Notes: generated by a model from the letters alone, not told the origin. A DNA stretch of 64,000 nt from Bos javanicus (GCF_032452875.1 NC_083869.1:82144501-82208500), one strand, 5' to 3'. Shown: positions 12,156-23,979, counted from the first letter of the stretch. Program-made: numbers and translations.

Positions 12156-12166
12156 ATATTTGAAAT

Positions 12167-12378
12167 GGGCTTCCCTGGGGGCTCAGTGGTAAAGAATCTG
12201 CCTACCAAACAGGAGATACAGGAGCCACAGGTCCCATCACTGGGTCAAGAAGATCCCCTTGGAGAAGGAAATGGCAACCCACTCCAGTATTCTTGCCTGG
12301 GAAATCCCAGGACAGAGGGGCCTGGTGAGTTACAGTCCACAGGGTCACAAAGAATCAGACATGATTGAGCATGCATGT
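12167..12378 (+). mobile_element. Bov-tA SINE with 11-bp TSD
   Basis: Head GGGCTTCCCTGGGGGCTCAG, then the tail to '...gacatgattgagcatgcatg'. The direct repeat ATATTTGAAAT at 12156-12166 and 12379-12389 brackets it exactly. Confidence 0.93.
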
Positions 12379-12389
12379 ATATTTGAAAT

Positions 12390-13066
12390 ATTTCAAAATT
12401 AACTTACTGTAGACTAATTAGCTAATTAATTAGTTAGAATCAAGTCTGAGTGTATATATGCAGAGCAAAAGAAGGTATATACATAAATTAAATTTGTGTT
12501 TTTTGACTAAACTTAAGTATTTTCACCTGACTAACCAGATTATTAAGTTTATAAGATTCCTATATTAAATAGTTCATCCTTTTTTTTTTTTCTCTCCCAA
12601 GGAGAAAATCTAGTCAAGCAGATAGGGACATGACAGTGGTCAAAAACATATTCAAATCCTGGAAAAACATAAAGGTATAGAGAAATTTCAGTCTAATAAG
12701 CAAATTTGTGGAGGGATTTCTTGGAAATAAAAAGCTGAATGATTATTAAACAGTAAAAATATAAGAATATGGTGTTTATAACATGTTTTTGGCTACTTGA
12801 ATTGTATAAAATTAAGAAAAAAAGTCATATAATATTATGAGAAACTAGCTTGTTTCACATACTTTATTAAAGGGGTAGAAATATTTTCATAAATTTCCCA
12901 GGAAAATATATGTAATCCTAACTAATTAAATTTAACAATTAAATTTAGTTTCACAAAATGATAATGAAGTCATTTCTGAAATCCAGCTAATTCTCAGCAG
13001 TTTCTCGAGTGTTTAACACTAGAGGATTTATTATAAATGATATTTATTATGAATTCTATTACTATA
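12390..13066. other. AT-rich host sequence, no gene seen
   Basis: Contains a T run at about 12579-12591. No gene or nameable repeat. Confidence 0.55.
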
Positions 13067-13067
13067 T

Positions 13068-13420
13068 GTCTTAGCTAAGGCTACCATACAAAATACCATA
13101 AATTAAATGGCTTCACAGCAGAAATTTGTTTCTCTAAGTTTGGAAGCTATGCATCTGAGATCAGCATGCCAGCATGGAAGGTTTTTGGTGAGAGTTCTGT
13201 TGGCTTGCACATGGGGGAGAGAGAGAGAGAAAGAAATTTCTCTGTTCTCTCCTATAAAGTCATTAGTCCCACAATAAGGATTCCAATAATAACCTAATAA
13301 TTCTAGTTACTTCCCAAATGCTGTGTCTCCAAATACTGTCACCTTGTGTGTGTGGTGTTAGAGCTTTAGTATTATATATAAACTTTGGTTAAACACAACT
13401 ATTCAATCCATAACAATATA
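13068..13420 (+). repeat. Old mammalian interspersed repeat, family not named
   Basis: The order of blocks resembles a widespread old mammalian repeat that I recognise but cannot name with certainty: '...gctaccatacaaaataccataaa', '...cagaaatttgtttctc', '...cttcccaaatgctgtg', and finally '...attcaatccataac'. It is highly diverged. A GA-rich run (about 13214-13234) sits inside. Confidence 0.4.
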
Positions 13421-13444
13421 ATTGCACCCCTCTGTGCAAATGGA

Positions 13445-13700
13445 GGAGAAGGCAATGGCACCCCACTCTGGTACTCCTGCCTGGAAAATCCCATGGACGG
13501 AGGAGGCTGGTGGGCTGCAGTCCATGGGGTCACTAAGAATCGGACACGACTGAGCAACTTCACTTTCACTTTCATGCTTTGGAGAAGGAAATGGCAACCC
13601 ATTCCAGTGTTCTTGCCTGGAAAATCCCAGGGATGGGGGAGCCTGGTGGCCTGCCATCTATGGGGTTGCACAGAGTCAGACACGACTGCAGCACCCTTTA
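13445..13700 (+). mobile_element. BovA2 SINE (two-unit form) with 12-bp TSD
   Basis: Two BovA units ('ggagaaggcaatggcacccc...' and 'ggagaaggaaatggcaaccc...') are joined by a 'cactttcactttcatg' spacer. The direct repeat TGTGCAAATGGA at 13433-13444 and 13701-13712 is its target duplication. The overlapping 105-116 codon frames on both strands are SINE translations. Confidence 0.93.
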
Positions 13701-13712
13701 TGTGCAAATGGA

Positions 13713-14218
13713 ACACTGAAGAGTCACTTACCTAGTCTATTCTTTGCCCACTTCCAAATAAGAGGCATTGAAATAGCCCACTAGTTCATATGTATAAATT
13801 CATACTATAGTTGTTCTACAATGGACAGGTGAAGGAGAGGCAAGTACAATGAGTTAGAATTTTCTCAAAGGAAGAATGCCTTGAGGTTGACGGCACTATA
13901 AAAATATGTATTTTTAAGTAGCAAAATGACTTAATAGAACAACTTATTAGAACCATCATAATAATAATGTCCCAGTTTTAATATTTTCCTTAATGGAGAA
14001 TAGAATTATACTCTTACTGATATTGATAATGTTTGAGTACACATCTTATAAAAGGATTAAACCATAATTGTGAAAGACATACTGACAATATTGTTTTCAG
14101 TAGAACAAATTATGAGCCTATTGTATAAATAGCATTTTATTAACAGTAATTCAGATTTTTGTCTGATATTTAGAAAGGCATTTGCTTCAGACTTTTGCAT
14201 AACAAATTCTTTAACTCT
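13713..14218. other. Host sequence, no gene seen
   Basis: Nothing recognised. Confidence 0.5.
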
Positions 14219-14530
14219 AGACTAGTACTGTCCAATATAAAAGTAATGGAATAACATATATAATTTTAAATTTTTGTGAGTACTATCTTTTAAAATATAG
14301 CATAGTATGACAGTGAAGAAGGAGGTGGAATCTTAATAATATATCTTATTTAAACCAATATTTCTAGAATATTATTTCAGCATTAAATCAAAGATTATTA
14401 AGACATTTTCATACTGTTTTCAAAATATTTTACATTTTTGGCACATTTTATCAGACTAGCCACATTTCAAATGCTTAATAGCTATATTTGACTAGTGGCT
14501 ACTGTAAGAGATACTACCGCTCTAGTCTTT
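14219..14530. repeat. Old repeat with inverted-type ends (possible DNA transposon fossil)
   Basis: One end reads 'agtactgtccaat'. The far side carries '...gactagccacatttcaaatgctt...gactagtggctactgtaagag...'. This resembles a common mammalian fossil repeat with GCTGTCCAAT-type inverted ends. It is much decayed and the family assignment is open. Confidence 0.35.
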
Positions 14531-15892
14531 TTATTTAAAGGAGATTAGATTAAGTCATAATGATTATAGACTGGAATGAAAATATTCAAGTCACAACTAA
14601 ATGCAGCGTTTTTCTCAGACAATGATATACAATAAGTCACAAAATTGAAATTAGATGGAAAATGTGGAAAATACAAGTCCTGAAAAAAGAAAAAAATCCT
14701 AGAATCCTATGCTAATATATTGTTTTGTGTGAATACACACCAAGCTGAACTAATAGATCCTAAAATCAGTACCAAATGCTGTAATGAGTGAGATAATTCA
14801 AGAACCTCACTTGGCAGGTTTTGGGAGTTGACCCTTCAGTGAGAATTTTGTTGCATTACACTAGACATACTGACATGGATTCCTCTAAAGGCTGAACATA
14901 TTCAAAATCCATTTAGCAGAGCAAAGAAATAGGAAATTATGTTAATTTGGGTAAAACCTAGAGGGATTTGTTAAAAGACTGGGTGAAGTATGGGAAAATT
15001 GAATATGTTTACCCTATCTGTTCCAGCCATGAAATAAAGTTATATTGTGCCTAATTGCATAATTCTTTGTCTAATGTTGAGAATACTTTGTGGTAATAAT
15101 GTCTGTGATATTAAATATTGAAATAGAAAGGGATGCAATGCTTTAGATAGTTTTGCTTTGAGCTTCTCACAATAGCTATGTCTCTAAATGTACTGTTATT
15201 AATTATTCACTGCCTTCTCATATTCTTCTTTTATGTTGATAAATTCTTTGAAGTCAATATAGATAATTCGTGGTCTTCCTTTGCAGCTCAACTGATTGCT
15301 TCCTTTTTTAGATTAGCCCTGAATACAGAGGCCGTGTGCCAAGTAATCCTGTTGAATATTGGTGATTAACTCAGCGGTGGGTGGGTAACTTAGCCAAATG
15401 TACCAGATGTAAAATTAAAAAAAAAAAATACATGCTTAATATTTGCCATTAGTGAAAACAGAATGAAATATCCCTGTATATAAATTCATTTCTGTGAATT
15501 TTGGTGAGAAGATCCATGAATTTCTACTACTGAATTCCCTTGGAGAGAACTGGTTTCATCACATCCTTAGCTATGATAATTCAGCTAATTTCTTATATTA
15601 TGCCTGAAGCCTCAGAATCTTCCAATAATTTGCCTCATTAATTTAACTAGCTGGAATAAGTTTCTGTCTCTGTACTTATAATAAATTTAGCTAACTCACA
15701 AATTAAGACCAGTTGTATTTGCCAGGCTTTCACTGTTCTATCAAGCCAGAAGCTTCAGGATGGTGGAGAACATCAGGATCATCATAAAATACAGAAAAAA
15801 AACTACAGAAAATAAATGTATTTAGAATTAGCTATTGGGTCTATTTGGGCAAAGGGCAATGTGCTTCCCCTCCCAATCACAGATGGGATTCT
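14531..15892. other. Host sequence, about 1.4 kb, no gene seen
   Basis: Longest frame about 63 codons (15178-15369), with no recognisable domain. No repeat that I can name. Confidence 0.5.
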
Positions 15893-15901
15893 TTTTATCA
15901 G

Positions 15902-16109
15902 TAAATAAAATGGGTGCCTATGTGCTCTGTCATGTCCAACGCTTTGAAACCAGGCTCCTCTCTCCATAGGATTTTCCAGGCAAGAATACTAGAGTGGGTT
16001 TCCACTTCCTCCTTCAAGAGATCTTTCCAAACCAGAGGCAGAACCTGGGTCTCTTGTGTCCCCTGTACTGTCAGGTAGATTGTTTACCACTGATGCCACA
16101 TGGGAATCC
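15902..16109 (-). mobile_element. Bov-tA SINE, minus strand, 9-bp TSD
   Basis: Diverged reverse copy with the tRNA-like head at the right ('ccactgatgccacatggga'). The direct repeat TTTTATCAG at 15893-15901 and 16110-16118 flanks it. Confidence 0.82.
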
Positions 16110-16144
16110 TTTTATCAGCAAGTTTATAGCAGATTACCTTGAAC

Positions 16145-17572
16145 CATGGACACTAAGGAGAATAGTGACACAAGAGAATAGTTCATGCAAAAATGGGCAC
16201 AATAAAGGACAGAATCAGTATGTACCTAACAGAAGCAGGAGATATTAAGAAAAGATGGCAAAAATACACCAAATACTATACAAAAAAGAGCTTCATGACC
16301 CAGATAACCACGGTGGTGTGATAACTCACCTAGAGCAAGACATCCTGGAATGTGAAGTCAAGTGTATCAGGTATATCAAGTGTATTAGGAAGTATCACTA
16401 TGAACAAAGCTAGTGGAGGTGATGGAATTCCAGCTGAGCTATTTCAAATCCTAAAAGATGATGCTGTGAAATGCTACACTCAATATGCTAGCAAATCTGG
16501 AAAATGCAACAGTGGCCATGGGACTGGAAAAGGTCTGTTTTCATTCCAAGCTCAAAGAAAGGCCATGCCAAAGAATGTTCCAACTACTGCACAGTTGTAC
16601 TATCTCACACTCTAGCAAAGTAATACTTGAAATTCTCCAAGCCAGGCTTCAACAGTACATGAACTGTGAACTTCCAGATGTTCAAACTGGATTTAGAAAA
16701 GGCAGAGAACCAGGGATGAAATTGCCAACAGCCTTTGGATCCTCAAAAAAGCAAGAAAGTTCCAGAAAAACATCTACTTCCACTTTATTGACTACACGAC
16801 AGCCTTTGATGGTGTGGATAACAAGCAACTGTGTAAAATTCTTAAAGAAAATTGAATACCAGACCACCTGACCTCCCTCCTGAGAAATCTGTATGCAGGT
16901 CAAGAAGCAAGAGTTGGAACTGGACATGGAACAGAAGACTGGTTCCAAATAGTAAAGGAGTACATCAAGGCTGTATATTGTCGCCCTGTGTATTTAAATT
17001 ATATGCAGAGTACATCATGAGAAGTGCTAGGTTGGATAAAGCACAGTCTGGAATCAAAGTTGCTGGGAGAAATATCACTAACCTCAGATATTCAGATGAC
17101 ACCACACTTATGGCAGAAAGAGAAAAAGAACTAAAGAGCCTCTTGATGAAAGTGGAAGAGGAGGGTGAAAAAGTTGGCTTAAAACTCAACATTCAGAAAA
17201 CTAAGATCATAGTATCTGGTCCCATCACTTCATGACAAATAAATGGGGAATCAATGGAAACAATGAGAGACTTCATTTTGGGGGGCACCAAAATCACTTC
17301 AGTTGGTGACTGCATCCATGAAATAAAATGACGTTTGCTCCTTGGAAGAAAAGTTGTGACCAACCTAGACAGCATTTTAAACAACAGGGGCATTACTTTG
17401 CCAACAAATGTCCATCTGGTCAAGCTATGGTTTTTCCAGTAGTCGTGTATGAATGGGAGAGTTGGACTATAAAGAAATCTGAATACTTTGAATATACACT
17501 GAATATACTCTGAATATAAACAAATCTGAAGAATTGATGCTTTTGAAGTGTGATGTTGGAGAAGGCTCTTGA
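16145..17572 (+). mobile_element. BovB (RTE) fragment, plus strand, truncated at both ends
   Basis: It starts in the linker between endonuclease and reverse transcriptase ('gttcatgcaaaaatgggca') and runs through the RT domain. It stops inside the C-terminal domain after '...gagaaggctcttgaga'. Unlike a normal 5'-truncated LINE it lacks its 3' end, because the sequence switches to a minus-strand BovB fragment at 17573. That break implies a rearrangement or deletion after insertion. Confidence 0.88.
16352..17235 (+). pseudogene. BovB reverse transcriptase remnant
   Basis: Pieces of three frames (16352-16615, 16485-16871, 16852-17235) cover the RT domain: the MNKASGGDGIPAELFQ block, then GFRKGRE, then LSPCVFKLYAEY. 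The catalytic motif reads YSDD (in RYSDDTTL), where other BovB copies in the window have YADD. Frameshifts separate the pieces, so no functional protein can be made. Confidence 0.85.
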
Positions 17573-17715
17573 GAACTGTGCAGTAGTTTGAGTATTCTTT
17601 GGCATTGCCTTTCTTTGGGATTGGAATGAAAACTGGCCTTTTCCAGTCCCATGGCCACTGCTGAGTTTTCCAAATTTGCTGGCCTATTGAGTGCAGCACT
17701 TTCACAGCATCAACT
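17573..17715 (-). mobile_element. BovB internal fragment, minus strand
   Basis: It encodes, on the minus strand, the DAVKVLHSIGQQIWKTQQWP and FIPIPKKGNAKEYSNY blocks of the early RT domain only. Having neither a 3' end nor a 5' leader, it is not an ordinary insertion. The same region is present on the plus strand at about 16463-16600, so it may be an inverted duplicate or the relic of another copy. Confidence 0.8.
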
Positions 17716-17874
17716 TTCTTTGCTTTACTGCTTTCTACAATTTTTTTTTCACAGAATATAATTTCCATAATAAGAAGATACTATATTGAGAGACCATAAA
17801 TAAGCAAGTACCTTAATTTTAGACCAAACACAAATACTCTGAATTAATCCTATGCAAATTAAATAGAAATGTAT
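17716..17874. other. Short AT-rich spacer
   Basis: Not BovB-like; separates two minus-strand BovB segments. Nothing recognised. Confidence 0.5.
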
Positions 17875-18184
17875 GAATTTTCCTGTACAATGTCATGAAC
17901 CTTCATACATAGTCCATCAGGCACTCTGTGTGTCAGATCTAGTCCCTTAAATCTATTTCTCACTTCCACTATATAGTCATAAGGGATTTGATTTAGGTCA
18001 TACCTGAATGGTCTAATGGTTTTCCCCACTTTGTTCAATTTCAGTTGAATTTGGCAATAAGGAGTTCATGATCTCAGCCACAGTCCGCTCCCAGTCTTGT
18101 TTTTGCTGACTCTATAGAATTTCTCCATCTTTGACTGCAAAGAATATAATCAATCTGATTTCGGTGTTGACCATCTGATGATGT

Positions 18185-18514
18185 TCATGGGTAGAGTCTT
18201 CTCTTGTGTTGTTGGAAGAGGGTGTTTGCTACAACCAGTGCATTTTCTTGGCAGAACTCTGTTAGCCTTTGCCCTGCGTCACTCCGTAGTCCAAGGCTAA
18301 ATTTGCCTATTACTCCAGGTGTTTCTTGACTTCTTACCTTTGCATTCCAGTCCCCTATAATGAAAAGGACATCTTTTTCTGGTGTTAGTTCTAGAAGGTC
18401 TTGTAGGTCTTCACAGAACTGTTCAACTTCAACTTCTTCAGTGTTACTGGTCTGGGCATAGACTTGGATTACTGTGATATTGAATGGTTTGCCTTGGAAA
18501 TGAACAGAGATCAT
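18185..18514 (-). pseudogene. BovB endonuclease (APE-like) remnant
   Basis: The frame encodes the middle of the exonuclease-endonuclease-phosphatase fold domain that nicks target DNA for RTE elements. It carries MISVHFQGKPFNITVIQVYA and the catalytic block IIGDWNAKV with its Asp intact, then the NALVVANTLFQQHKRRLY block. The frame breaks on both sides, and the upstream GTWNVR and GISEL motifs are only present out of frame. It belongs to the inverted half of the element. Confidence 0.85.
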
Positions 18515-19045
18515 TCTGTCATTTTTGAGATTGCATCCAAGTACTGCATTTTGGAATCTTTTGTTGACTATGATGGCTACTCCATTTCTTCAAAGGGATT
18601 CCTTCCCACAGTAGAAGATATAATGGTCATCTGAGATAAATTCACCCATCCCAATCCATTTTAGTTCGCTGATTCTTAGAATGTCGATGTTCACTATTAC
18701 CATCTCCTGTTTGACCACTTCCAATTGGCCTTGGTTCATGGACCTAACATTCTAGGTTCCTATGCAATATTGCTCTTTACAGCATCAGACCTTGCTTCAA
18801 TCACCAGTCCCATCCACAGCTGGGTGATATTTTAGCTTTGGCTGCATCCCTTAATTTTTTTGTAGTTATTTCTCCTCTGACCACCAGTAGCATATGGGTC
18901 ACCTATTGACCTGGGGAGTTCATCTTTCAGTGTCCTGTCTTTTTGCTTTTTCATGCTATTCATGGAGATCTCAAGGCAAGAACTGAACTGGTTTGCCATT
19001 CCCTTCTCAAGTGGACCACATTCTGTCAAAAAAAAAAAAAAAAAA

Positions 19046-20684
19046 GCAAAATATCTGTTTGAGGAAGCCTTACAAAGACCTGTGAAAAGAGGGGAAGTGA
19101 AAAGCAAATGCAAAAAGGAAAGATATACCCATTTGAATGCAGAATTCAAAAGAATAGCAAGGAGAGATAAGAAAGCCTTCTTCAGTGATCAATGCAAAGA
19201 AATAGAGGAAAACAATAGAATGGGAAAGACTAGAGGTCTGTTCAAGAAAAATAGAGATACCAAGGGAATATCTCATGCAAAGATGAGCTCAATAAAGGAC
19301 AGAAATGGTATGCACCTAACAGATGCAGAAGATATTAAGAAGAGGTGGCAAGAATACACAAAAGAACTGAACAAAAAAGAACTTCACAGGCCAGATAATC
19401 ACAATGGTGTGATCACTCACTTAGAGCCAGACATCCTGGAATGTGAAGTCAAGTGGGTCTTAGGAAGCATCATTATGAACAAAGCTAATGGAGGTGATGG
19501 AATTTCAGTTGAGCTATTCCAAATCCTAAAAGATGATGCTGTGAAAGTGCTGCACTCAATATGCCAGCAAATTTGGAAAACTCAGCAGTGGCCACAGGAC
19601 TGGGAAAGGTCAGTTTTCATCCCAATCCCAAAGAAAGGCAATGTCAAAGAATGCTCAAATACCACACAATTGCACTCAACTCAAATGTTCGTAAAATAAT
19701 GCTCAAAATTGTCCAAGCCAGGCTTCAGCAATATGTGAACCGTGAAATTCCAGATGTTCAAGCTGGTTTTAGAAAAGGCAGAGGAACCAGAGATCAAATA
19801 GCCAACATCTGCTGGATCATCAAAAAAAAAAGAGAGTTCCAGAAAAAACATATACTTCTGCTTTATTGACTATGCCAAAGCCTTTGACTGTGTGGATCAC
19901 AATAAATTCTGGAAAATTCTGAAGGAGATGGGAATATCAGACCACCTGACCTGCCTCTTGAGAAAGCTGTATGCAGGTCAGGAAGCAACAGTTAGAACTG
20001 GACAAGGAACAACAGACCGGTTCCAAATAGGAAAAGGAGTATATCAAGGCTGTATATTGTCACCCTGCTTATTTAACTTCTATGCAGAGTACATTATGAG
20101 AAATGCTGGTCTGGAAGAAGTACAAGCTGGAATCAAGATTTCTTGGAGAAATATCAATAACCTCAGATATGCAGATGACACCACCCTTATGGCAGAAAGT
20201 GAAAAGAACTAAAAAGCTTCTTGATGAAAGTGAAAGAAGAGAGTGAAAACGTTGGCTTAAATCTCATCATTCAGAAAACTAAGATCATGGCATCCGGTCC
20301 CATCACTTCATGGCAAATAAATGGGGAAACAGTGGCTGACTTTATTTTTCTGGGCTCCAAAATCACTGTGGATGGTGAATGCAGCCGTGAAATTAAAAGT
20401 CGCTTACTCCTTAAAAGGAAAGCATGACCAACCTTGATAGCATATTAAAAAACAGAGACATTACTTTACCAACAAAGGTCCATCTAGACAAGGCTATTGT
20501 TTTCCCAGTGGTCATGTATAGATGTGAGAGTTGGACTGTAAAGAAAGCTGAGTGCCGAGGAATTGATGCTTTTGAAGTGTGGTGTTGGAAAAGATTCTTG
20601 AGAGTCCCTTGGACTGCAAGGAGATCCAACCAGTCCATCCTAAAGGAGATCAGTTCTGGGTGTTCATTGGAAGGACTGATGTGA
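19046..20684 (+). pseudogene. BovB RT and C-terminal domain remnant
   Basis: The frame from 18953 to 19699 is open for 248 codons across the linker and early RT (HAKMSSIKDRNGMHLTDAED, VFIPIPKKGN). It continues in 19561-19869, 19892-20212 (YQGCILSPCLFNFYAEY and RYADDTTL), 20221-20427 and 20424-20684 (CESWTVKKAE, C-terminal domain). At least four frame breaks separate the parts. The first frame starts inside the inverted half, so its N-terminal residues are not LINE protein. Confidence 0.85.
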
Positions 20685-20940
20685 AAGCTGAAACTCCAAT
20701 ACTTTGGCCACCTGTGTGAAGAGCTGACTCATTTGAAGAGACCCTGATGCTGGGAAAGATTGAGGGCAAGAGGAGAAGGGTACGGCAGGGGATGACGTTG
20801 TTGGATGGTATCACCGACTGAGTGGAGATGAGTTTGGGTGAACTCTGGGAGTTGGAAATGGACAGGGAGGCCTGGCATGTTGCTTTTCATGGTTTTGCAA
20901 AGAGTCTGACACGACTGAGCAATTGAAGTGGGAAATTTTC

Positions 20941-21420
20941 AATAAAGCAGTACTCATGATGAATGATGAAAAGCACTTGCTGAAGTTTAACAGCAGAGAA
21001 TAGGCAAGGGAAATAGGGAAAACATGATATGGAGTGGGAGTAGGATAAGAAGATTTATAGTGTGTATTCCTTGGTGGAAGCTAAAAATATAAACATAATT
21101 TAAAATTAATATAAAGATGTAGGCAAAGAAATAATACATTTTCAAAATATTTAATTGCTATTTAACAATCCTTGTTAGTTACCATTTCCACTGTCTTATT
21201 CATATCCCTTCTATTTACACCACTTTCTTACTTACATTTTCAAAGTGCATCTAACTCACATTTCAAAAAATTATAAGCTAGAATGTATGCCAAGAATGAG
21301 AAGTTATCACTATCCTTATAGATAGAATACCACTTAACTCAATTTCCATCTTTTATGATGATAGAAAATAAAATACAGGTGAAAGCAATGCATAATAACT
21401 ATTATACACTTGGGTCATTC
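20941..21420. other. Host sequence, no gene seen
   Basis: AT-rich; nothing recognised. Confidence 0.5.
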
Positions 21421-21421
21421 C

Positions 21422-21503
21422 AAAACCATTCCTGCCTCCCCTCTGTGAAAAACTGTCTTTCATGAAACTGGTTCCTAATGCCAATAAGTCTGGGGACCAC
21501 TGA
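21422..21503 (-). repeat. End of an old hAT-like DNA transposon
   Basis: Reading towards the right edge, '...gtgaaaaactgtctttcatgaaactgg...tctggggaccactg' resembles the terminal part of a common mammalian fossil. Its outer end in reverse complement is CAGTGGTCCCC, which fits a hAT-type inverted terminus. The other end was not found. Confidence 0.4.
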
Positions 21504-22104
21504 CAGTATCTGAGAAGGAAATAATGATATAAATAAAAGAACACTGAATCTGAAAATATGAATAACATGTAGATTTTTTTTTAAGTAAACTATAATAGAT
21601 GCAAGTATAGAAGCAAGCACAACAGACATGAATGCCTATGGTGCATTCTAGATGGCAGTGAACAAACTGTCTGGACCAGCAAAAGGGGTACATAAAATTA
21701 AACTGTAGAAGGTCGTGAAATATTAGGCAAACAACTTTTCTTTTCATCCTCTGAGCACTGTCAAATTATTAAAATTGGGGCACAGATCTAAGGATTTAAA
21801 AGATTAAAGTTTAATTTTGTTACATTACAACTATTATCTAAGGTACTATTTTTGCCTAGATTTCTTTTTTTTAATCTTTACATCACTATTTTATTCATGT
21901 ATTGCTTATGTAATAAAAAACAATAAGCAAAATCAACATGCTCCCATTGGAGGAATCTTGTATATTTATAGGAAGGACAAACAAGTAGAACAAACTGTAA
22001 CTCTCTTGTCTATAAATAGCTTCTGTTATCTATATATCTACATTTGGTATTTTTATTCTACTTTACTTTTCATTATATTTATATTTATTTATATTTATTT
22101 ATGT
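21504..22104. other. AT-rich host sequence, no gene seen
   Basis: Includes a TTTATAT/TTATTTA-type tract near 22075-22104. No gene found. Confidence 0.5.
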
Positions 22105-22146
22105 GTTTTTTAATTATTTTATTTTATTTTTTAACTTTACAAAATT
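22105..22146 (-). mobile_element. Possible tiny L1 tail, minus strand
   Basis: The stretch 'ttattttattttttaactttac' is close to the reverse complement of the bovine L1 3' tip (GTAAAGTTTAAAAATAAAAT). The copy would be under 50 bp and the sequence is AT-rich, so chance similarity is possible. Confidence 0.4.
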
Positions 22147-22499
22147 TTCTCCAATTTCTTCTGTCAAAATTTGCATGGATTGGACCAAGGAGAAATTGAT
22201 GGAGTAGAGACTAATTAAAAAGTCATGGCCAAAGTCCTGGTTGAAGAATTTGAAAAGCATAGTAACAGGAATTGTTACAGATAATTTAAAGATGAGGAAA
22301 TCTTTCCAAGAATGGGAAAACTGGAAAATTTTCTTTTGATGGAAATGTCCTCATAGTCAAGTAGAGAAAGAATAAGAGAAGTTAGATAAGAGAAATGTAG
22401 CATTCATTATACGGATGGAAAAAGAATGAAGAAAGCACTTGTAAGAAAGAGGTTTTTAGTTTAGAAATTATCAACATAATATTGAGACTTGGATTGTAT
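22147..22499. other. Host sequence, no gene seen
   Basis: Left flank of the following BovB; nothing recognised. Confidence 0.5.
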
Positions 22500-23712
22500 T
22501 TAGATACATGAACCGTGAACTTCCAGATGTTCAAGCTGGTTTTAGAAAAGGCAGAGAAACCATAGATCAAATTGCCGACATCCACGGGATCATCGAAAAA
22601 GCAAGAGAGCTCCAGAAAAACATCTACTTCTGCTTTATTGACTATGCCAAAGCCTTTGACTGTGTGGATCACAATAAACTGTGGCAAATTTTGAAAGAGA
22701 TGGGAATATCAGACCACCTGACCTGCTTCTTGAGAAACCTATATGCAGGTCAGGAAGCAACAGTTAGAACTGGACATGGGACAACAGACTGGTTCCAAAT
22801 AGGAAAAGGAGTACATTAAGGCAGTATATTGTCACCCTGCTTTTTCAACTTATATGCAGAGTACATCATGAGAAATGCTGGGCTGGAAGAAGCACAAGCT
22901 GGAATCAAGATTGCCTGGAGAAATATCAATAACCTCAGATATGCAGATGACACCACCCTTATGGCAGAAAGTGAAGAGGAACTAAAAAGTTTCTTGATGA
23001 AAGTGAAAGAGGAGAGTGAAAAAGCTGACTTAAAACACAACATTCAGAAAACTAAGATCATGGCATCTGGTCCCATCACTTCATGGGAAATAGATGGGGA
23101 AACAGTATCAGACTTTATTTTTGGGAGTTCCAAAATCACTGCAGATGGTGATTGCAGCCGTGAAATTAAAAAACTCTTACTCCTTGGAAAGAAAGTTATG
23201 ACCAACCTAGATAGCATTTTCAAAAGCAGAGACATTACTTTGCCAACAAAGGTCCATCTAGTCAAGGCTATGGTTTTTCCTGTGGTCATGTATGGATGTG
23301 AGAGTTGGACTGTGAAGAAGGCTGAGCGCCGAAGAATTGATGCTTTTGAACTGTGGTGTTGGAGAAGGCTCTTGAGAGCCTCTTGGACTGCAAGGAGATC
23401 CAACCAGTCCATTCTGAAGGAGATCAGCCCTGGGATTTCTTTGGAAGGAATGATGCTAAAGCGGAAACTCCAATACTTTGGCCACCTCATGCGAAGAGTT
23501 GACTCATTGGAAAAGACTCTGATGCTGGGAGGGATTGGGGGCAGGAAGAGAAGGGGATGACAGAGGATGAGATGGCTGGATGGCATCACCGACTCGATGG
23601 ATGTGAGTCTGAGTGAACTCCGGGAATTGGTGATGGACAGGGAGGCCTGGCTGCGATTCATGGTGTCGCAAAGAGTCGGACATGACTGAGCGACTGAACT
23701 GAACTGAACTGA
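22500..23712 (+). mobile_element. BovB 3' half, plus strand, relatively young
   Basis: 5'-truncated within the RT domain ('gaaccgtgaacttccagatg') and complete to the 3' tail, which ends in GAACTGAACTGAACTGA. Its sequence stays close to the other well-kept copies in the window (28757-29937, 47085-48794). No convincing TSD was found. Confidence 0.92.
22508..23560 (+). pseudogene. BovB RT/C-terminal domain, near-open, one internal stop
   Basis: Two consecutive in-frame pieces (22508-22819 and 22829-23560) are separated only by a TAA at 22817-22819, where sister copies have CAA in the block VHQGCILSP. A single C-to-T change explains it. The first piece carries FCFIDYAKAFDCVDH, with the first catalytic Asp. 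The second carries the catalytic YADD (residues 38-41) and then the RTE C-terminal domain (CESWTVKKAERRRIDAFELW). A stop at 23558-23560 ends the frame early, before the '...MRWLDGITDSMD...' block. It lacks the endonuclease and the N-terminal RT. Confidence 0.9.
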
Positions 23713-23979
23713 GATTATCAGGAGTTCTCAGAGATTCTTAGAGATGAGTGTGAATTCAAAGAGCTTTAAATATGAACTGACACCTTTAAACACCATCCAG
23801 AGAATACCAAAAACATTCTAACACATGACCATGTGTTTTAAGTAATATCTTAGTCCTAGATGGCAGAAAACTGGTAATAGTAATACACTTTGATTAATAC
23901 AAAATATTCACAATAAATGAAGGACAAATATTTCAACAAAATTCAATTGGGGTTAAAATGAAGGAAAGAAGGAAATCTC
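23713..23979. other. Host sequence
   Basis: Nothing recognised between the BovB and the next SINE. Confidence 0.5.

Larger units (their letters stand above)
17881..20932 (+). mobile_element. BovB with inverted 5' half (twin-primed structure)
   Basis: Left segment 17881-19024 is minus-strand BovB running from the endonuclease-RT linker (left edge) back through the endonuclease into the 5' leader. Right segment 19025-20932 is plus-strand BovB from the linker (KAKYLFEEALQRPVKR) to the 3' end. The inner edge of the right segment is an A tract of about 18 (19027-19045). About 45 bp of consensus linker is missing between the outer edge of the left segment and the start of the right one. The repeat AATTTTC at 17876-17882 and 20934-20940 may be a short TSD. 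Together they make one element with its 5' half flipped. Confidence 0.8.
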
